Below, piece by piece: positions 63,601 to 64,000 of a stretch of 64,000 bases of DNA. The stretch covers positions 31,896-95,895 of the forward strand of contig WIXG01000304.1 in NCBI GenBank assembly GCA_009869945.1. The letters run 5' to 3'. Numbering within the stretch: position 1 is the first letter of the stretch; every line of letters begins with the position of its first letter. The notes beneath the pieces are model-generated. The model was not told the origin of the DNA, did no database searches, and worked only from the letters and a program-made list of their open reading frames with translations. Source of the DNA: Mesaphorura yosii (lineage: Eukaryota; Arthropoda; Collembola; Poduromorpha; Tullbergiidae). The position numbers were made by a program, and so were the translations under genes.

Positions 63601-63618
63601 ACTCACTCCGCCACCCAT
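36401..63618 (-). CDS. rdgC: Serine/threonine protein phosphatase with EF-hands (PPEF / retinal degeneration C), complete, 14 coding exons
   Basis: This is a calcium/calmodulin-regulated PPP-family phosphatase. In flies RdgC dephosphorylates rhodopsin in photoreceptors. The exons sum to 2214 bases, or 737 codons plus stop; human PPEF2 is a similar length. Domains in order: MGGGVS N-terminus fitting N-myristoylation; His/Ser/Lys-rich tail; IQ motif (residues 80-90); basic linker (~157-181); PPP catalytic core (~230-510); three EF-hand loops (581-592, 662-673, 702-713). Catalytic residues are all present: GDLHG (D266, H268), GDYVDRG (D295, R299), RGNHED (N327, H328), HGG (H379), RSHEC (H483) and SASNYY (503-508). 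Exons on the minus strand: 63618-63402, 54005-53878, 53453-53333, 51765-51554, 49034-48873, 47614-47448, 47062-47026, 45211-45062, 43836-43726, 40198-40013, 39601-39337, 38081-37924, 36867-36783 and 36615-36401. Only the 36867 boundary is uncertain. Confidence 0.97.
36783..36867 (-). CDS. rdgC: PPEF exon 13 (helix before EF-hand 2)
   Basis: It encodes [20 protein letters not shown] and the start of the second EF loop (DKDNS), ending in phase 1 at GTAAGC. The acceptor is the least certain boundary in the gene. AAAAG before 36867 and AAAAGGAG before 36864 both keep frame; an AAAG further upstream, before TATGACAAC, would add about 45 residues. I prefer 36867 because it reproduces the usual family spacing. 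Confidence 0.82.
36868..37923 (-). other. PPEF intron 12 (1.1 kb)
   Basis: The part next to exon 13 is open in the same frame on the minus strand for about 190 bases (to about 37056). This makes a longer exon 13 possible. Nothing else was recognised in the intron. Confidence 0.6.
37924..38081 (-). CDS. rdgC: PPEF exon 12 (rest of EF-hand 1 and linker)
   Basis: It completes the first EF-hand loop (residues 581-592, ending in Asp rather than the usual Glu). It then encodes [18 protein letters not shown], a strongly conserved PPEF segment, followed by a variable linker. The acceptor is CTGGCAG; the donor is GTGTGT. Confidence 0.92.
38082..39336 (-). other. PPEF intron 11 (1.3 kb)
   Basis: This intron splits EF-hand loop 1 between its fifth and sixth residues. 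It has a GTTCGT donor. No repeats or other genes were seen. Confidence 0.75.
39337..39601 (-). CDS. rdgC: PPEF exon 11 (SASNYY end of catalytic core and start of EF-hand 1)
   Basis: It encodes residues 498-585 and one base of Gly586. It begins [20 protein letters not shown], the last catalytic-core strand and loop. A helical region ([14 protein letters not shown]) leads to the first part of an EF-hand loop (DPDVK). The acceptor is TTCTTACAG. The donor GTTCGT is weak but is the only position that keeps phase and the EF loop with exon 12. Confidence 0.92.
40013..40198 (-). CDS. rdgC: PPEF exon 10 (WSDP and RSHEC motifs)
   Basis: The 62 codons encode residues 436-497. They include [16 protein letters not shown] and [19 protein letters not shown], with metal ligand H483. 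The acceptor is TGACAG and the donor GTAAGA, phase 0. Confidence 0.97.
42268..42466 (+). repeat. Left terminal inverted repeat of the MULE
   Basis: It pairs with 42998-43195. The match is nearly perfect from 42350 inward (for example CCACATTTCAATTATGTTCT) and patchy toward the outer end. Confidence 0.8.
42727..42966 (+). pseudogene. Decayed MULE transposase C-terminus (SWIM zinc finger and AT-hook)
   Basis: A frame open from 42727 to the stop at 42964-42966 encodes 79 residues without a start Met; a TGA lies immediately upstream. It reads [19 protein letters not shown], then TWKHKLG, then [17 protein letters not shown]. The CPC (42799-42807) and KH match the SWIM zinc-finger pattern C-x-C-xn-C-x-H found near the C-terminus of MULE transposases. 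The third Cys is replaced by Trp (42832-42834), so the finger is broken. The KRGRPAK stretch (core codons 42922-42933) is an AT-hook. The rest of the transposase is missing. Confidence 0.7.
42998..43195 (-). repeat. Right terminal inverted repeat of the MULE
   Basis: This is the reverse-complement partner of 42268-42466. It lies directly downstream of the transposase remnant's stop codon. Confidence 0.8.
43726..43836 (-). CDS. rdgC: PPEF exon 9 (family-specific insert in catalytic domain)
   Basis: The 37 codons encode residues 399-435. They begin YISILRPPV, the conserved segment after the HGG exon, and run through an acidic and Ser-rich insert to EWKQ. PPEF phosphatases have such an insert between the HGG motif and the SDP segment. 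The acceptor is CTCCACAG and the donor GTAAGT. Confidence 0.95.
43837..45061 (-). other. PPEF intron 8 (1.2 kb)
   Basis: A phase-0 intron with consensus ends. Several short ORFs on both strands show no recognisable domain. Confidence 0.75.
45062..45211 (-). CDS. rdgC: PPEF exon 8 (HGG motif)
   Basis: The 50 codons encode residues 349-398. They contain [20 protein letters not shown], with metal ligand H379, followed by the FVTDIDRHK segment. The acceptor is CTTCACAG and the donor GTGAGC, phase 0 on both sides. Confidence 0.96.
45212..47025 (-). other. PPEF intron 7 (1.8 kb), contains a TFIIB-like pseudogene
   Basis: The intron holds the plus-strand TFIIB-like remnant at 46045-46376. A 126-codon plus-strand ORF at 46674-47054, which overlaps exon 7 in antisense, shows no known motif. 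Confidence 0.7.
46045..46376 (+). pseudogene. TFIIB-like pseudogene fragment (second cyclin-fold repeat), frameshifted
   Basis: General transcription factor TFIIB bridges TBP and RNA polymerase II. Here 46045-46142 encodes [20 protein letters not shown] and then VAKEAVEL, resembling the animal TFIIB segment FMxRFCxNLxLPNxVQxAAxxIAKKAVE. The next family block, GRSPISVAAAAIYMAS, appears as [15 protein letters not shown] but in another frame (46143-46187), followed by a stop. Further on, EEIATTIN (about 46315-46340) and, in a third frame, TTAVRQTI (46353-46376) match the KEIGDIAG...VTIRQSY region. Frame changes and the stop mean it is not functional. No intron evidence was seen, so a processed copy is likely, but no poly(A) tract was found. 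It is antisense to the host gene. Confidence 0.6.
47026..47062 (-). CDS. rdgC: PPEF exon 7 (37-base microexon)
   Basis: The exon starts with the third base of Arg336 and encodes [12 protein letters not shown], the conserved PPEF segment right after the GNHE motif. The acceptor is TTTTCAAG and the donor GTGAGT. Conservation and phase leave little doubt despite its size. Confidence 0.93.
47063..47447 (-). other. PPEF intron 6 (385 bases)
   Basis: It splits the codon of Arg336 between the GNHE exon and the microexon. No other feature. Confidence 0.85.
47448..47614 (-). CDS. rdgC: PPEF exon 6 (GDxVDRG and GNHE motifs)
   Basis: It encodes residues 281-335 and two bases of Arg336. It contains [15 protein letters not shown] and [13 protein letters not shown], two of the three PPP signature motifs, with D295, N327 and H328 in place. 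The acceptor is CGTTCAG; the GTGAGA donor splits the Arg codon. Confidence 0.97.
47615..48872 (-). other. PPEF intron 5 (1.3 kb)
   Basis: A phase-0 intron with a GTAAGC donor and CGTTCAG acceptor. Nothing else recognised. Confidence 0.8.
48873..49034 (-). CDS. rdgC: PPEF exon 5 (catalytic motif GDxHG)
   Basis: The 54 codons encode residues 227-280. They include [14 protein letters not shown] and the metal-binding motif [14 protein letters not shown], where D266 and H268 are expected metal ligands. The acceptor is ATTACAG and the donor GTAAGC, both phase 0. Confidence 0.97.
49035..51553 (-). other. PPEF intron 4 (2.5 kb)
   Basis: It has only short plus-strand ORFs of 60 to 108 codons, with no family motif or convincing splice context. 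Confidence 0.75.
51554..51765 (-). CDS. rdgC: PPEF exon 4 (basic linker and approach to catalytic domain)
   Basis: It encodes residues 157-226. A Ser/Pro-rich part and a basic cluster (VRLRKRKL, ~175-182) precede the conserved [11 protein letters not shown] segment and a Lys-rich helix that lead into the catalytic domain. The acceptor is TTTCCAG; the donor is GTAATA. The basic cluster could act as a nuclear localisation or membrane-contact patch, which is inference. Confidence 0.93.
51766..53332 (-). other. PPEF intron 3 (1.6 kb)
   Basis: It contains most of a 153-codon plus-strand ORF (52312-52773), the longest ORF in the window. It has Cys- and Leu-rich composition without a signal, repeat or domain I recognise, and I treat it as chance. 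Confidence 0.7.
53333..53453 (-). CDS. rdgC: PPEF exon 3
   Basis: It encodes residues 116-155, starting [13 protein letters not shown], the conserved PPEF segment after the IQ motif, and ending in a Ser-rich stretch. The acceptor is CTTTCAG, and the donor GTACGA is in phase 1. Confidence 0.94.
53454..53877 (-). other. PPEF intron 2 (424 bases)
   Basis: A phase-0 intron between the IQ-motif exon and exon 3. The minus-strand frame of exon 2 continues open into it, but exon 3 fits the family directly after the GTAAGC donor. Confidence 0.85.
53878..54005 (-). CDS. rdgC: PPEF exon 2 (IQ motif)
   Basis: The exon encodes residues 74-115. It contains [15 protein letters not shown], an IQ motif of the form IQ-x3-R-x4-R that binds calmodulin in this family. 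It continues with the conserved [14 protein letters not shown] segment. The acceptor is CTAG (ending 54006) and the donor is GTAAGC, phase 0. Confidence 0.95.
54006..63401 (-). other. PPEF intron 1 (9.4 kb)
   Basis: This large first intron separates the N-terminal tail from the IQ motif. Phase (1) matches directly across it, so no additional exon is required. I looked for alternative first exons on the minus strand and saw none that I could support. A weak tRNA-like patch lies at about 61201-61275 and an A10 tract at about 61620. Otherwise it is featureless, and it is a reasonable place for regulatory elements. Confidence 0.65.
61201..61275 (+). other. Possible degenerate tRNA-derived (SINE-like) head
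   Basis: TAGCCATGTGAGAG is a loose match to a pol III A box. About 45 bases on, AAGGTCGCGGGTTCCTGACG loosely matches a B box. A CCTT/AAGG pairing between them is placed like an anticodon stem. A run of ten A residues lies about 350 bases downstream. No full cloverleaf forms and no target duplication was found, so this is only a suggestion. Confidence 0.2.
63402..63618 (-). CDS. rdgC: PPEF exon 1 (N-terminal tail)
   Basis: The start ATG has strong context (G at -3, G at +4). The first residues MGGGVSVHK fit the N-myristoylation pattern, with Gly at 2, Ser at 6 and Lys near 9; vertebrate PPEF proteins also begin Met-Gly. A His cluster (DHHHRRH) and a long Ser/Lys-rich region follow. The exon ends in phase 1 at a GTAAGT donor (63401-63396), and its last base joins exon 2 to make Ala73. 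A first intron of 9.4 kb follows. Confidence 0.85.
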
Positions 63619-63895
63619 TTCGGCAGCGGTGATTCACACTACCAGTCTCCTGCTTTTGCTTTTGCTTTCCTTTCACAACAAACACGTTCCTTCAACACAC
63701 GACACACGTTATCGCTTGGTTTCTTTCTCTCAAGTCATTTCAACTGCTGCATTGTGCATGTGCTGTTGCTCAGTTGCACAGAAGTATTGTTGGTGCCCTG
63801 GCGCCGCTGACCACGGCTATTAACTAATTTTATGCTTTGCTTCGATTCAGTCGCTTGCTTGCCAACACCAAACATGTTCTCACACGTCACACTGT
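63619..63895 (-). promoter_or_regulatory. Likely 5' UTR and proximal promoter of PPEF
   Basis: The 277 bases between the start codon and the minisatellite must hold 5' UTR and possibly the core promoter. No convincing TATA box was seen at a useful distance. The minus strand here is purine-rich (the plus strand has CTTTTGCTTTTGCTTTCC). The assignment rests on position only. Confidence 0.35.
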
Positions 63896-64000
63896 GGTGC
63901 CAGTAACAACGATGCCAGTAACAACGATGCCAGTAACAACGATGCCAGTAACAACGATGCCAGTAACAACGATGCCAGTAACAACGATGCCAGTAACAAC
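63896..64000. repeat. 15-bp minisatellite, seven copies to the window edge
   Basis: The unit GATGCCAGTAACAAC is repeated six times without a mismatch (63911-64000), preceded by one variant copy beginning GGTGCC (63896-63910). The array continues to the last base of the window, so its true length is unknown. Because the unit is 15 bases, all frames repeat as pentapeptides; for example the plus strand can read Asp-Ala-Ser-Asn-Asn. I see no reason to think it is translated. Confidence 0.95.

Overview
This window is nuclear DNA from an invertebrate animal, most likely an arthropod or another protostome. The evidence is spliced genes with GT-AG introns ranging from 61 bases to more than 9 kb, large gene-free stretches rich in A+T motifs, and two recognisable animal genes. 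Nothing in the sequence narrows the species further. No bacterial operons, rRNA, convincing tRNA or CRISPR arrays were seen.

Left part (1-15443, minus strand): five coding exons of a Pax gene of the eyegone (Pax-eyg) class. Every exon junction keeps reading phase. The exons encode a short N-terminus, the tail of the PAI half of the paired domain, a complete RED half, an Ala/Ser/Pro-rich linker, and the homeodomain up to its position 46. The remaining exon(s), which should carry the recognition helix, lie beyond the left edge.

Middle (15444-36325): about 21 kb with no gene I can support. It holds a perfect 17-bp-stem hairpin at 30541-30586 and a possible unassigned plus-strand exon at 33978-34269.

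Right part (36326-63618, minus strand): a complete protein phosphatase with EF-hands (PPEF, the retinal degeneration C family). I resolved it into 14 coding exons that sum exactly to 737 codons plus a stop. It has a possible N-myristoylation site, an IQ motif, an intact PPP catalytic core and three EF-hand loops. A poly(A) signal follows the stop. Two insertions lie in its introns on the opposite strand. One is a short Mutator-like element with ~0.2 kb terminal inverted repeats and a decayed C-terminal transposase remnant. The other is a frameshifted TFIIB-like pseudogene. Upstream of the start codon, at the right edge, is a 15-bp minisatellite.

Functionally, both genes belong to families studied in eyes: eyegone in eye growth and patterning, rdgC in calcium-dependent rhodopsin dephosphorylation. 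They lie in the same orientation, with the phosphatase upstream. Whether this adjacency matters cannot be judged from one window.
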